Positions 9,561 to 18,599 are shown, counted from the first letter of the stretch. The stretch is 64,000 nucleotides of DNA from Tolypothrix brevis GSE-NOS-MK-07-07A (GCA_019358985.1 JAHHIJ010000005.1:202152-266151), one strand, 5' to 3'. Notes: generated from the sequence alone by a model not told the origin. Numbers and translations are program-made.

Positions 9561-9941
9561 GGGGGTGTGGCGGAATGGTAGACGCTACGGACTTAGCTGA
9601 TTGAGCCTTGAAGGAGAAACCCCTCAAGTGAACGCTCTCAAACTCAGGGAAACCTAAATCTGGTAACAGACATGGCAATCCTGAGCCAAGCCCAGAGATT
9701 TTAGATTTTAGATTTTAAATTTGTGATTGCTCTTCAATCCCAAATCCAAAATCCCAAATTCAAAACTCAGGGAAGGTGCAGAGACCCGACGGGAGCTACC
9801 CTAACGTCAAGTCGAGGGTAAAGGGAGAGTCCAATTCTCAAAACCTGAAGGTAAAACCGATTAGGCAGTAGCGAAAGCTACAGGAGAATGAAAATCCGTT
9901 GACCGTAAAAGGTCGTGTGGGTTCAAGTCCCTCCACCCCCA
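9561..9941 (+). tRNA. trnL-UAA: tRNA-Leu(UAA), split by a group I intron
   Basis: The 5' exon 9561-9594 and 3' exon 9891-9941 form an 85-nt leucine tRNA with a long variable arm. The acceptor stem is GGGGGTG paired with CACCCCC, followed by discriminator A. The T arm is 'GGGTTCAAGTCCC'. The intron interrupts the anticodon after its first base (U), the classic site of the cyanobacterial and plastid trnL intron. CCA is not encoded. The D-loop run 'GGAATGGTAG' appears one T shorter than the usual 'GGAATTGGTAG'. Confidence 0.96.
9595..9890 (+). ncRNA. Group I self-splicing intron in tRNA-Leu(UAA)
   Basis: The intron of about 296 nt has the conserved core blocks 'ACTCAGGGAAACCTAAATCTG' (split by stem P positions) and 'GAGACCCGACGGGAGCTACC'. 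It ends in the terminal G (9890) before the exon. A variable stem at about 9695-9768 (P6b) is built from degenerate 7-base units such as TTTAGAT on one side and CCAAATC-type units on the other. This matches the heptanucleotide-repeat stem used in typing Nostoc trnL introns. No homing endonuclease is encoded. Confidence 0.93.
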
Positions 9942-10438
9942 CTAAAAAAATCAAGGTTCAAATAGGCTTGCTCTGCAAGCCTATTGCCGTTTTTATGTCT
10001 AAATCTAGAATTTATAATTGCTGTCTCCGACATCCCCTTTCCCCTTTGTCCCTTTTTTTGATGTTTTTTGTGTGACACACAGCTTTAGTTCTCTTAGTAC
10101 TGCTTTGCGTAAAATCGTAGCGTTTTTTTAACGCAGAGGGACGCTGAGGAAAGCGCAGAGGTACGCAGAGTTTTTTTAAGAGGATTCGTTACGAATTTGT
10201 GCAATGTTGTACTTAGTAATTATGGCAATTCTGGGTATTTGGTAATTCAAAACAATAGTTAGTATAAATAAGTACGTAATATATATAAACACAGAAGAAA
10301 TAAGCTAATTTCATATCCTGTTTATTAAATTTATGTAAAAAGATTATTTAATCTTTGAATAATAGATTGATACTCTTGTTCACCAAGGTTAAGCTGATAA
10401 GAATATAGTCAGCAAACTTTTTGGTCTTGAAAACTGCA
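9942..10438. other. Intergenic region downstream of tRNA-Leu
   Basis: About 500 bp. A possible tRNA terminator ('AGGCTTGCTCTGCAAGCCT' hairpin, about 9964-9982) lies just after the tRNA. A dispersed 'ACGCAGAG'-type repeat occurs at 10130-10170 and also appears inside the 26606 coding region. The rest is AT-rich and unremarkable. Confidence 0.6.
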
Positions 10439-11791
10439 ATGACCGTAAATAGATTACAGAAAAGTCACCTAAATAGGCATTTTGTTAAGTCTAATTCTAG
10501 ACAGATAAGTCTGGAAACTGAACAAGATAGGATTTATAAGTTTTTAGGAGAATTTGTGCAAAAATGGTCGCCAGAAGATGTTTTACAAGAGTTTAAAATT
10601 TTATTTATAGACTGCCTTGATTCAGTTGATTTAAATTCTGTACCAAGTATATATGCAATATTTTCTGAGGATAACGAACAAGAGTTTCGCCATACACTTA
10701 AGCGATGTTGCTACATTATAATTAATAACTGGGATTCTCAGAGAAAATACAAATACATCAAAGAGTTAGTGGAATTATTTCTTAATTACAAAATCAAGAT
10801 ATGGACTGCTGAATCTTGTTCAAATAAAATAAATATTTTCCAAAGATGGTTAATAAATTTTGTAAATAGTAACGATTATGAAGAATTAAATTTATTTGCT
10901 TTAAGACATAACGAACAAAACAAAACTCATTGGACTAATCGCTACACAACATATTCATTAGTTGCTCAATCTTTTGATAGAAAAAACCCCAAAGAGCAAC
11001 AAGAATCAGCTTTAAAGCTTTCCAAGCAGATGAAAGACAAATTTAAGTTTGAGCTAGCAATGTATATTGCTCGTTCTCAGTCTGCTAAATCAAGCGAAAC
11101 ACGCTACAGAAATCCCACTATTTTGGGAGATAATGTTTTGCATTTAATCAAGAAAATTGTTTTAAAAAAAGGCGCATTCAGTCACGAGAATATTGCGAAT
11201 ATATTTCTCAAACAGACTAAAAATCAAACTTTTAAAGACTTTAAAGACAGTTTACAAAAATATTTGATTTTTTCTGTAGAACGTCAATATTTTGTAGAAA
11301 CCTTGAAACAGCAGTTGTCAGATAAACTATTGCCTTGGAAAAAAGAATATGATGAAAAACCTATTAGCAAAGAATTGTTATTGAGAAGCTGTAATCGAGT
11401 AATTGATTGTTTAACAACAGAAAAGGGACGAGAACCTTCACAATTATTCGTTTTATTACTTTCTCAGGGTAATCCTTTAACATTGGTGGTTGTACTGCTA
11501 AAAATAATTTTGATATGTAAAAATGCTCGCAGTCATTTAGAAATTAGAATGGCTGAATTGATCGGTTATTACAATAAATATCCAGAAGAGGAATGCCAAT
11601 GGGTTATTAATTTTATAGAAATTTTTAATATCACTTTTGCAATTTATGCAGAAAATGTTGAATATAACTTGATTAACATGGAACAAGATGAGCAAACCTC
11701 TCAGCCAATGGTGAATTTAGATGATTATCGTGTGTTTTCTCAGTTAAAAGTAGATGGACTTCGGAAGGGAGATGGGTGGGACAAGGGGTGA
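10439..11791 (+). CDS. Hypothetical helical protein
   Basis: This protein of about 450 residues is Lys/Asn/Ile-rich and predicted mostly alpha-helical, with no signal peptide or membrane segment. I chose the ATG at 10439 because the frame upstream offers only a TTG (10421). Neither start has a clear ribosome-binding site. The base composition is more AT-rich than neighbouring housekeeping genes, which hints at acquisition or relaxed selection. I recognise no catalytic motif or named family. The C-terminus 'GLRKGDGWDKG' runs up to a repeat-rich gap. Confidence 0.65.
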   Translation: MTVNRLQKSHLNRHFVKSNSRQISLETEQDRIYKFLGEFVQKWSPEDVLQEFKILFIDCLDSVDLNSVPSIYAIFSEDNEQEFRHTLKRCCYIIINNWDSQRKYKYIKELVELFLNYKIKIWTAESCSNKINIFQRWLINFVNSNDYEELNLFALRHNEQNKTHWTNRYTTYSLVAQSFDRKNPKEQQESALKLSKQMKDKFKFELAMYIARSQSAKSSETRYRNPTILGDNVLHLIKKIVLKKGAFSHENIANIFLKQTKNQTFKDFKDSLQKYLIFSVERQYFVETLKQQLSDKLLPWKKEYDEKPISKELLLRSCNRVIDCLTTEKGREPSQLFVLLLSQGNPLTLVVVLLKIILICKNARSHLEIRMAELIGYYNKYPEEECQWVINFIEIFNITFAIYAENVEYNLINMEQDEQTSQPMVNLDDYRVFSQLKVDGLRKGDGWDKG

Positions 11792-11803
11792 CTCCTAACT
11801 CTC

Positions 11804-11833
11804 CTAGAGACATTCGGTACCGAACGTCTCTAC
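11804..11833. repeat. GTAGAGACG-family palindrome, core ATTCGGTACCGAA
   Basis: The arms are CTAGAGAC and GTCTCTAC around a GGTACC centre. It lies 13 bp after the stop of the hypothetical gene at 10439. Confidence 0.85.
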
Positions 11834-11851
11834 CGCATCTGGACACCTAAT

Positions 11852-11943
11852 AGACATAGGAGTGAAAATGAACTATGCGTTGTCCACAACCCTTGATTAG
11901 ACGTAGCACTGCTACGTCTCTACATTGTTTTCTGTAGATGTCT
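11852..11943. repeat. Composite AGACAT/ATGTCT element containing a palindrome
   Basis: The 92-bp unit is bounded by AGACAT and ATGTCT. Its left part is 'AGGAGTGAAAATGAACTATG' and it encloses the palindrome at 11897-11923 (core TAGCACTGCTA). Similar units lie at 20972, 43333, 50529 and 58815. Confidence 0.8.
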
Positions 11944-11963
11944 AATGACTCAGCACTCAGCAC

Positions 11964-12887
11964 TTATGATTTCGTTTGCTGTTCGTCGAGCCAAGCTAAT
12001 GCTGCACCAGCGGTTTCAGCGACAATGCTAATCAGACGATAGAGAGCGATCGCACTAATGACTATAGCAGGTGGAAAGCGATTTTGTAATAAGGCGATCG
12101 CTGTGGCTTCAAATACACCCAAACCCCCCGGAGCACCAGGAACCACAAACCCCACCAACCAAGCGAAACTAAAAGCACCCATTAATAAAGGAATTTGACT
12201 GAAATTCAACGGACCTAAAGCGAACATAGTTAATATAAATCCAAGGCTTCGCAGTCCCAAAAAGCCGAGTTCTCCTAACAAAGGTGCCAGGGGATAGCGT
12301 CTAATGCTCACCCTCGGATTTGACTCCGTAGCAGTTTTAGACATTCTCGCCTTCAAGCGTTGCAAAAATCTAATAGTCGGGTTCAAAAATCGGGGATGAA
12401 CCACACAAAGCACTCCCAGCAAAGCCAGCAGTTGTCCTATTTGTGCGAACAAGTTGACATTACCTGCTGCAAATGTGCCGCCAAATGAGATAATGATAAT
12501 TAAAGCTGCTGCTGCCATGAGTAACGGTTCTAGCAATACGCTCAAGGTGGCTGCGCTTGGTAAAACATTGGCATTTTTGGCGGCAACAATTCGCCCGTAG
12601 TGATGCCAAATATTACCTGGCAAATACTTGGCGATGTTTGTTTTGAGGTAAACTTGAATGAAATGGACAGATTCTACAGGTTGATTTAACTCTTGCAGAA
12701 CCCAAGTCCATACCCAGCCTGCCCAAGTGTGTGCAAGCAAAGTTACGCCTGTAGCGATCGCTATAATTGCCCATCCAACTGCATCAATGCGGATGGCTGT
12801 CACCTCAAGCCAGTGATCCTTAAAAGCTCTGGCTAAAAAAAATAGCGTTCCCCCCAAAATTAGCCAGCGTAAAAATTGCTTCATCAT
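11964..12887 (-). CDS. YbhN/UPF0104 (lysylphosphatidylglycerol synthase TM-like) membrane protein
   Basis: The 307-residue protein has about eight hydrophobic segments and the family motif 'KYLPGNIWHHYGRIV'. Near the C-terminus it has 'GAPGGLGVFEATAIALL', diagnostic of the UPF0104/AglD-like flippase-type membrane family. Members of this superfamily form the transmembrane half of MprF and are often thought to move lipids. No catalytic aminoacyl-transfer domain is attached, so a transport or lipid-handling role is likely but unproven. The gene is monocistronic. Confidence 0.85.
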   Translation of the reverse strand: MMKQFLRWLILGGTLFFLARAFKDHWLEVTAIRIDAVGWAIIAIATGVTLLAHTWAGWVWTWVLQELNQPVESVHFIQVYLKTNIAKYLPGNIWHHYGRIVAAKNANVLPSAATLSVLLEPLLMAAAALIIIISFGGTFAAGNVNLFAQIGQLLALLGVLCVVHPRFLNPTIRFLQRLKARMSKTATESNPRVSIRRYPLAPLLGELGFLGLRSLGFILTMFALGPLNFSQIPLLMGAFSFAWLVGFVVPGAPGGLGVFEATAIALLQNRFPPAIVISAIALYRLISIVAETAGAALAWLDEQQTKS

Positions 12888-13461
12888 TTTGGTAATTTAA
12901 CTGATAAAATTTCCTATGGCTGAACACCTAAAATATAATGGTAAATTAGCCATATTTACCCAGGTTTTATGGAAATGTGAAGCTCTCTTAACAAGTTTTC
13001 ATATCTTTATCATCATTAAATTTTGTCCTAAATTAAAAATCAGTGTTGGCATTTGAGTTGTTCAAAACGGTTAACTACTACAAATTTTGTGTAATATAAA
13101 TGTGAAGCCGCATCAAAAGTTTCCTATAAAATAATTAACTTCAATCTCAAGATTGACATAAGTCCGCATTAATTCATAACTAAATATTCATATAAGAGAA
13201 AACACAAGTAAATTGGCACAAGGGAATCCAAATGAATTTATAGTAGCTTATATCTCTCTTAAGTTAGAGAACAATGAAGTGAACGGTTACGTGAAAATGT
13301 TACCTTCGCTAGAGACAAAAGTTGCCTTTTTTGCTCTAAACTTAACAAGCGTTGATTAAATATTCATCAACAAAAAGGTAAACAAATCTGTTGACTGGAA
13401 AAAATTGGTTTGTTTCAAGTTTAAAGTTTAACTTATTCACACAAACACAAGGAGTAACAAC
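12888..13461. other. AT-rich promoter region upstream of lipoprotein gene
   Basis: About 570 bp between divergent genes. It is very AT-rich with no ORF of note. It presumably carries both promoters, and the AAGGAG ribosome-binding site (13449-13454) serves the lipoprotein gene. Confidence 0.55.
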
Positions 13462-14001
13462 ATGAGTAAAGTAATTGCTTGGGTAAAAAATATTCGCCCA
13501 ATCAAAATATTGACGGTTTTGTGTATTGGGGTTTTACTGATTGTTACACAAGCTTGTGGTTCAGTAACAGCAGAAGAACCAAAAGCAGGAGCTAATTCTG
13601 AGATAGCCGTTCCCAAAGGTGATAAAGTTCTTAATCCTTATGAAGGTGGAATGAATAACTTCAGTGATACAGATCCCAGATCAAATGAAGCGAAACCTAA
13701 AGCTGAAGCTCTCAAGCAAAATGCTGAACAAAACCTCATTGACAAAACAAGTTCTGTCGGTGAAGGCACTCTTGGCAAGAACCTTCAGCAAAGCGCTGAG
13801 GGTGCAAAAGATAAAATTGGCAATTCATCTGGGGATTTTGCGAAGGGAGTTGAGCGGGGAATTGAAAATATCAAAGACAACACTAAGAATGCTGTCGATG
13901 ACTTGACAAAAGGTGCTCAACGTGCAGCTGATGATGCAAAAACAAATGTTCAGCGTACAGCTCAAGATGCAGGGGATGCTATTAACAGAACAGTTAATTA
14001 A
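13462..14001 (+). CDS. Lipoprotein with LEA-like amphipathic repeats
   Basis: The 179-residue protein has a lipoprotein signal (hydrophobic residues 17-28, lipobox VTQAC with Cys32). The C-terminal half (about 100-179) is a run of 11-residue-type amphipathic repeats rich in Lys, Asp, Ala and Asn ('NIKDNTKNAVDDLTKGAQRA'), reminiscent of LEA or apolipoprotein-like helices. AAGGAG lies 8 bp before the ATG. A terminator hairpin follows at 14047. Family resemblance is to small cyanobacterial lipoproteins of unknown function. A role in desiccation or stress tolerance is only suggested by the repeat type. Confidence 0.8.
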   Translation: MSKVIAWVKNIRPIKILTVLCIGVLLIVTQACGSVTAEEPKAGANSEIAVPKGDKVLNPYEGGMNNFSDTDPRSNEAKPKAEALKQNAEQNLIDKTSSVGEGTLGKNLQQSAEGAKDKIGNSSGDFAKGVERGIENIKDNTKNAVDDLTKGAQRAADDAKTNVQRTAQDAGDAINRTVN

Positions 14002-14046
14002 AGAACCTGATTAAATAAAAGTCTGTTTCCGAACAGCTTTATAAAC

Positions 14047-14092
14047 GTTCGTAGGAGTAATTTATGAATTGCTACTACGAACATTTTTTATT
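14047..14092 (+). terminator. Rho-independent terminator of lipoprotein gene
   Basis: The inverted repeat GTTCGTAG ... CTACGAAC with additional pairing of AATT is followed by ATTTTTTATT. It lies 45 bp after the stop at 14001. Confidence 0.8.
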
Positions 14093-14100
14093 CATAATTT

Positions 14101-14126
14101 GTAGAGACGTTCCAGGAACGTCTCTC
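14101..14126. repeat. GTAGAGACG palindrome, core TTCCAGGAA, at larC stop
   Basis: The arms are GTAGAGACG and CGTCTCT. Its right end touches the larC stop codon (TGA read from 14127 to 14125), so it abuts or supplies the end of the gene. Confidence 0.9.
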
Positions 14127-15369
14127 AATATTCAGTAACACCGTTTTTTGTATGCCAATTGTGTAATACCATCTGCTGAATTTCGCGCCAAGGAATATTA
14201 TTTTTTCGCGCTAATTCTGCACAATCTTCATATTCTGGCTGCACGTTTGCAATAACTTCTTTCTCCATCCATGCAACTTTCACGCGCACAATACCATATT
14301 GAGTTTCCACTTGTTGAATTTCCCGTTGTAAAATGGCACGTTCTTGAGTAGAGTGACGAATTCCTAAAGTGGTGGTTTCACGAAATAAAATTTCTTCACA
14401 CTTAAGTAAATTTTTTGGATGGCAAATTACAGTTAGTAGAATCCCAGGACGGGATTTTTTCATGCCGATCGCACAAGTAAAGACATCCACAGCACCAGCG
14501 GCAAATAACGCTTCAAAAACATAACCGATCGCCTGGGGATTTAAGTCATCAATTTGAGTTTCTAATATTGATATCGTTTCAATCAACGTAGAAATTGTAC
14601 TTTCACCCAACCAAATTTGTAAAATATTCGGAATTGGTAAATTAATTGAACCCGCTCCCAAACCGACTTGTTTGATTGTCATTGGTGGTGAAGCACCAAA
14701 ATCAGCCGCTAAAGTAGTAGCGATGGCTGCTCCCGTCGGTGTCACCAATTCCTTATCAATGCCGTTACTATAAACTGGACAACCCCGCATTTCCCATAAT
14801 TTCAACACTGCCGGTACTGGTACAGCCATCAAACCGTGTGCAGCGCGAACAGTTCCCCCACCAGTGGGTAACGCCGAGCAGTATAGTAAGGGCATTCCTT
14901 TTTCGTTGCTGTCAATGCCCAACCAATCCAACCCCAAACAAGTACCGACAATATCAGCGATCGCATCCACCGCACCCACTTCATGAAAATGAACTTTTTC
15001 CGGTGCAATACCATGCACCGCTCCTTCTGCCACTGCTAGCTGCCGGAATACCGCCAAACTCCAAGCTTCTGCTCGTGATGGCAACTCTGCCTTGATAATC
15101 ATCTGCTCAATTTCTGGCAGATGGCGTCCATGATGGTGATGGTGTTCATCCTCATGATGATGATGGTGAGTTAAATCTACATGAACTTTTGTTGCCTGCT
15201 GACCGTTACGATGAACAAATTCTGCTCTTAACTTATACTCATGCTCAATTCCCAACTGATTCAGTTTTTCAATTAAATATTCTTCCGGAACACCTAGACT
15301 TACCAATGCTCCCAGGCACATATCACCCGAAATACCCGTCGGACATTGAATGTAAGCGAATTTACTCAT
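14125..15369 (-). CDS. larC: Nickel pincer cofactor biosynthesis protein LarC
   Basis: The 414-residue protein has full LarC length. LarC inserts nickel into the pyridinium-dithiocarboxylate cofactor of lactate racemase-type enzymes. Signatures are 'CPTGISGDMCLGALVSLG' at the N-terminus, a His-rich metal-binding stretch (about residues 69-83, many HH runs), 'KVHFHEVGAVDAIADIVG' and 'LVTPTGAAI'. The C-terminal domain contains 'QIDDLNPQAIGYV'. No larB or larE lies next to it. The neighbour on the left is a palindrome touching its stop codon. Confidence 0.93.
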   Translation of the reverse strand: MSKFAYIQCPTGISGDMCLGALVSLGVPEEYLIEKLNQLGIEHEYKLRAEFVHRNGQQATKVHVDLTHHHHHEDEHHHHHGRHLPEIEQMIIKAELPSRAEAWSLAVFRQLAVAEGAVHGIAPEKVHFHEVGAVDAIADIVGTCLGLDWLGIDSNEKGMPLLYCSALPTGGGTVRAAHGLMAVPVPAVLKLWEMRGCPVYSNGIDKELVTPTGAAIATTLAADFGASPPMTIKQVGLGAGSINLPIPNILQIWLGESTISTLIETISILETQIDDLNPQAIGYVFEALFAAGAVDVFTCAIGMKKSRPGILLTVICHPKNLLKCEEILFRETTTLGIRHSTQERAILQREIQQVETQYGIVRVKVAWMEKEVIANVQPEYEDCAELARKNNIPWREIQQMVLHNWHTKNGVTEY

Positions 15370-15396
15370 ATTTTTTCCCTGATAATTTAATTATTA

Positions 15397-15424
15397 GTAG
15401 AGACGCGATTAATCGCGTCTCTAC
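15397..15424. repeat. GTAGAGACG palindrome, core CGATTAATCG
   Basis: A perfect 28-bp palindrome 27 bp upstream of the larC start, in the divergent promoter region. Its core is the same as that of the copy at 2971. Confidence 0.95.
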
Positions 15425-15432
15425 AATAGTCA

Positions 15433-15508
15433 TCCCCCTTGTCCTCCTTATCCCCCTTATCCCCCTTATCCCCCTTATCCCCCTTATCCCCCTTATCTCC
15501 CCCCCCCT
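15433..15508. repeat. 9-bp tandem repeat (CCCCCTTAT) abutting a start codon
   Basis: About six copies of CCCCCTTAT, then a C8 run, end directly at the ATG at 15509. The run replaces any normal ribosome-binding site. Confidence 0.9.
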
Positions 15509-16165
15509 ATGGCAACAATTTTCTCTGTCCATCCTGATAATCCCCAAAGCCGACGAATACAAGAAATAAAGGAGGCACTTGCTAGTGGAGCAGTAATGCT
15601 TTACCCTACCGATACAGTTTACGCGATCGGTTGTGACTTAAATGCTAAATCGGCGGTAGAACGGGTGCGGCAAATTAAACAGCTAGCGAATGATAAACCA
15701 CTGACGTTTTTGTGTCCTTCCCTTTCAAATGTGGCAACTTATGCTTCGGTGAGTGATACAGCTTATCGAATTATGAAGCGCTTAATTCCTGGACCTTACA
15801 CATTTTTGTTGCCTGCCACCAAGTTAGTACCACGACTGGTGCAAAGTCCCAAGCGGAAAACTACGGGGATTCGCGTACCAAATCATCCAGTGTGTTTGGC
15901 TTTGTTAACGGCTTTAGAAAATCCAATTATTTCGACTTCGGCACATTTGCCGATAGATAAAGAAGATGAGGAAATTGAGGTAGACATAAAAGATATTCTT
16001 TCGCGAGTAGATTTATTTGACCGTTTGGACAATTTGGTAGATGTGATTGTGGATACTGGCGAGGAACCCACGTATGAAGTATCTACTATTTTGGATTTGA
16101 CGGGAGAGGAACCAACGATTACTAGGCGGGGTTTAGGCTGGGAGGAAGCAGTCGTTTGGGTGTAA
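15509..16165 (+). CDS. YciO/Sua5/YrdC family threonylcarbamoyl-AMP synthase-like protein
   Basis: The 218-residue protein has the YrdC fold signatures 'GAVMLYPTDTVYAIGCD', 'KPLTFLCPSLSNV', 'GPYTFLLPAT' and 'GIRVPNHP', plus 'PIISTSAH'. YrdC/Sua5 proteins make threonylcarbamoyl-AMP for t6A37 modification of tRNA. The length and the form of the KQLANDKPL region resemble the YciO branch, whose exact role is less certain, so I leave the symbol blank. The start at 15509 follows a C-rich tandem repeat, so expression signals are unusual. Confidence 0.88.
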   Translation: MATIFSVHPDNPQSRRIQEIKEALASGAVMLYPTDTVYAIGCDLNAKSAVERVRQIKQLANDKPLTFLCPSLSNVATYASVSDTAYRIMKRLIPGPYTFLLPATKLVPRLVQSPKRKTTGIRVPNHPVCLALLTALENPIISTSAHLPIDKEDEEIEVDIKDILSRVDLFDRLDNLVDVIVDTGEEPTYEVSTILDLTGEEPTITRRGLGWEEAVVWV

Positions 16166-16170
16166 TAAGT

Positions 16171-16437
16171 TTACTTCACATACTGCCCCGGTAATTTCGG
16201 AAAATGACAAAAAAGATGCTCCAGTTTGCAAATTGTCATACCGATAACGCTGAGAGCGGCTATGATTGGGATGATGGCAAAAGTCGTCACAGCAAGAGTT
16301 ATAAGCGATTTTAAGCAATGGCACATAGCCTTGTGCCAGTCGCTGTGCGCTTGCTGATGAAAAAACCGACACACTGGCATCCCTGTAACTTTTGCATATT
16401 CTTTACAGTCATACATATATGTGAGCAGCGCTTGCAA
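16171..16437 (-). CDS. Small Cys/His-containing membrane protein
   Basis: The 88-residue ORF ends 6 bp from the stop of the convergent YciO-like gene. It has one hydrophobic segment (about residues 45-66) and several Cys and His residues, including 'MPVCRFFHQQAH' and 'KAMCHCLK'. The composition and clean placement between genes suggest it is real. I recall similar short proteins in other filamentous cyanobacteria but cannot name a family. Function unknown. Confidence 0.5.
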   Translation of the reverse strand: MQALLTYMYDCKEYAKVTGMPVCRFFHQQAHSDWHKAMCHCLKSLITLAVTTFAIIPIIAALSVIGMTICKLEHLFCHFPKLPGQYVK

Positions 16438-16510
16438 TAAATATCTGAGGCTTGCTTTGGATGCTGTGTCTGCTTGAAGTTACGGTGCTATACCTCTCCT
16501 AGGAAAAGTC

Positions 16511-17731
16511 ATGAAAGTTAACCTCGCTAATCTACCCATCTCTGAGCCATCTTTAGACAGCCACGTTACGAGCGAAGAATTGTCAGTAAGCAACGCCGAT
16601 GCTTTGATAAAGCTGCTATGTAAAGAAATGCAAGCAGCTGTGAAAGCTACACCTGCAAGCGTAGAATCTGTAGTCACACGCATCGCCAAAGAAGTAGAAC
16701 GCATTTGCGATAAGAGCCATCGCATTCAAAATTCTGGAGAAATAAAGTCTTGGCAGCTAACATTAGCAAGGCATCGCCAGCAAAAATGCCTGCGTTACTA
16801 TCAATTAGGTTCTAAACAAGGGCGCGTAGAATTACATAGCCATCTTGGTGCAATTGTTTACCGTCACATTGCGATCGCGAACGGCGAGTTAAAATTTGAA
16901 GCTCGTTACAATTTGATTGAAGATTTCTTACAAGCATTTTACATCGAAGCGATCAAAGCTTTTCGGCGGGAAAATGAACAACCAGAGAATTACACTCCCC
17001 GCACTCAGTTGGAATTAGCAGAATATATGGCGTTTACAGAGCAGTATGCCAAACGCCGGATTAATTTACCAGGTGGTGCTAATCAGCAATTGATTATACT
17101 ACGCGCTCAAGGTTTTGCCCGTCGTCAGCCACAGGAAACTACGGTTGATATTGAAATGGCGGTGGAATCTGCTAAAGGTGAAGAAGGAGAATCTTATCAG
17201 CGTAACTCGGCAGTGCAACAAGTGCGATCGCAAATGCTTGCTCAAGCTAGTTTTGATCCAGCTGAAGAATCTGAGCGCGATCGCGTTATTGCTGAGTTGA
17301 TGAAATATCTAGAATCTCAAGGTCAATCTGATTGTGTTGATTATCTTACCTTGAAACTCCAAGACCTGTCAGCACCGGAGATTGACTCTATTCTCGGTTT
17401 AACTAGTCGTCAGCGCGACTATCTGCAACAGCGTTTTAAATATCATGTAGAAAAGTTTTCCAAGCAACACCATTGGCAATTAGTACATCAATGGTTGGGC
17501 GCCGGTTTGGATCACAGGCTGGGACTATCTTCTCAGCAGTGGGAAACCTTTGTCAACCAACTTTCACCACAGCAACAGGAAATCTTGCAGTTGAAAAGCG
17601 CAAAACATACCGATCAGGCGATCGCTAAAGCAATTAAATGCACTCCCAAACAACTCCAAAAGCGCTGGACTCAACTTCTAGAACTTGCATGGGCTATTCG
17701 TAACAATAACTCCGAAGCCCAGGCTGGTTAA
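16511..17731 (+). CDS. HetZ-related regulatory protein
   Basis: The 406-residue soluble protein resembles the HetZ family by length and by segments such as 'LARHRQQKCLRYYQLGSKQGR', 'AIVYRHIA', 'LIEDFLQAFYIEAIKAFRREN' and 'LELAEYMAFTEQYAKRRI'. The C-terminal 'LGLTSRQRDYLQQRF' and 'DQAIAKAIKCTPKQLQKRW' read like helix-turn-helix regions. HetZ acts early in heterocyst differentiation in Anabaena. This locus lacks the patU neighbours of hetZ itself, so it is more likely a HetZ paralogue than the orthologue. Identification rests on remembered family sequence, so the family call is moderate and the function is inferred. Confidence 0.65.
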   Translation: MKVNLANLPISEPSLDSHVTSEELSVSNADALIKLLCKEMQAAVKATPASVESVVTRIAKEVERICDKSHRIQNSGEIKSWQLTLARHRQQKCLRYYQLGSKQGRVELHSHLGAIVYRHIAIANGELKFEARYNLIEDFLQAFYIEAIKAFRRENEQPENYTPRTQLELAEYMAFTEQYAKRRINLPGGANQQLIILRAQGFARRQPQETTVDIEMAVESAKGEEGESYQRNSAVQQVRSQMLAQASFDPAEESERDRVIAELMKYLESQGQSDCVDYLTLKLQDLSAPEIDSILGLTSRQRDYLQQRFKYHVEKFSKQHHWQLVHQWLGAGLDHRLGLSSQQWETFVNQLSPQQQEILQLKSAKHTDQAIAKAIKCTPKQLQKRWTQLLELAWAIRNNNSEAQAG

Positions 17732-18116
17732 AGCTTTAGTATAGTAGGGTGATATTAAATAATATCAGCATTTTCTAAGCTTTATCCTAATCCTGTAAGC
17801 ATTTATTCTAGATGTTTTATCTAACCTTCACTTCAATTAATCTTCCTTATCTTCCCTCCCTACAAAGGGGGGGAATTTAAGCATTGGGGGATTTGTTAGA
17901 TTTGTAAATTGTGAAATCATATTAAAGCTTAAAATACTTTTAAACCCATAACCTCTGTATTTATTTAGTACAAATCTACTAATTTATTTTTACTTTCTAT
18001 TTACAAAACTAGTCTTTCCCATCTACAATCAAAAATTCATATTAAGTAACCGATAATTTTCTGCTACTTCCGTGGAATGCTAAAGTTATAAACTTTGAAA
18101 AATTATCAGGTTCAAG
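17732..18116. other. Intergenic region upstream of restriction nuclease gene
   Basis: About 385 bp, AT-rich, with a short G-rich 'CAAAGGGGGGGAATTTAAG' patch typical of dispersed cyanobacterial repeats. No gene seen. Confidence 0.5.
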
Positions 18117-18599
18117 ATGACTCAAGGGGGAAGAGCAGTTACTTCTGGCAATGTCTTGGAAAAAGCTGTAGAAGGTGCTTTACTGGGGCATAGATATATC
18201 GAAGTCGGTTATGAGTTACCAAAAAAACAACGTCTCGGATGTCTTTTAAGCTCAAGCAGCATACCAAAACGATATGCAAAGCAAGTTCACATTGGACCAG
18301 GAATTTATGGTAGTGAAATATATGTAGACTTTTTTATTATTGGTGCTGCCTCAATTTCTTCTGGCTTGATTATTGAGTGTAAATGGCAGCAAACTAGCGG
18401 TTCAGTTGATGAAAAACTGCCTTATCTCAACTTAAATATTCAAAAATGCTATCCTGCACAAGCAGTAGTATTAATTGATGGAGGAGGAATGAAACCACAA
18501 GCTATCTCTTGGTTAGTCAAACAAGTAGGTGACAATCCAAATTTGCTAGCAGTTCATAGCTTAAGTTCATTTATTGTCTGGTCTAATAATAACCTTTAA
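18117..18599 (+). CDS. PD-(D/E)XK superfamily restriction endonuclease-like protein
   Basis: The 160-residue protein has a nuclease core with Asp71 in 'SEIYVDFF' and the Glu87-x-Lys89 pair in 'GLIIECKWQQ', the spacing expected of PD-(D/E)XK enzymes. Its 3' end overlaps the 3' end of a convergent Dam-type methylase by 4 bp, which strongly suggests a type II restriction-modification pair. The recognition site cannot be read from the sequence; a GATC-type site is possible given the partner. The small size is unusual but within the range of compact type II enzymes. Confidence 0.75.
   Translation: MTQGGRAVTSGNVLEKAVEGALLGHRYIEVGYELPKKQRLGCLLSSSSIPKRYAKQVHIGPGIYGSEIYVDFFIIGAASISSGLIIECKWQQTSGSVDEKLPYLNLNIQKCYPAQAVVLIDGGGMKPQAISWLVKQVGDNPNLLAVHSLSSFIVWSNNNL

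Noticed and set aside
15362..15562. Minus-strand ORF with repeated GIRGIR residues
   Set aside because: It is the translation of the 9-bp tandem array and the palindrome between larC and the YciO-like gene, and overlaps both gene starts.
16511..17731. Call as a sigma factor because of the helix-turn-helix-like C-terminus
   Set aside because: There is no sigma region 2 signature; overall length and conserved segments fit a HetZ-related protein better.
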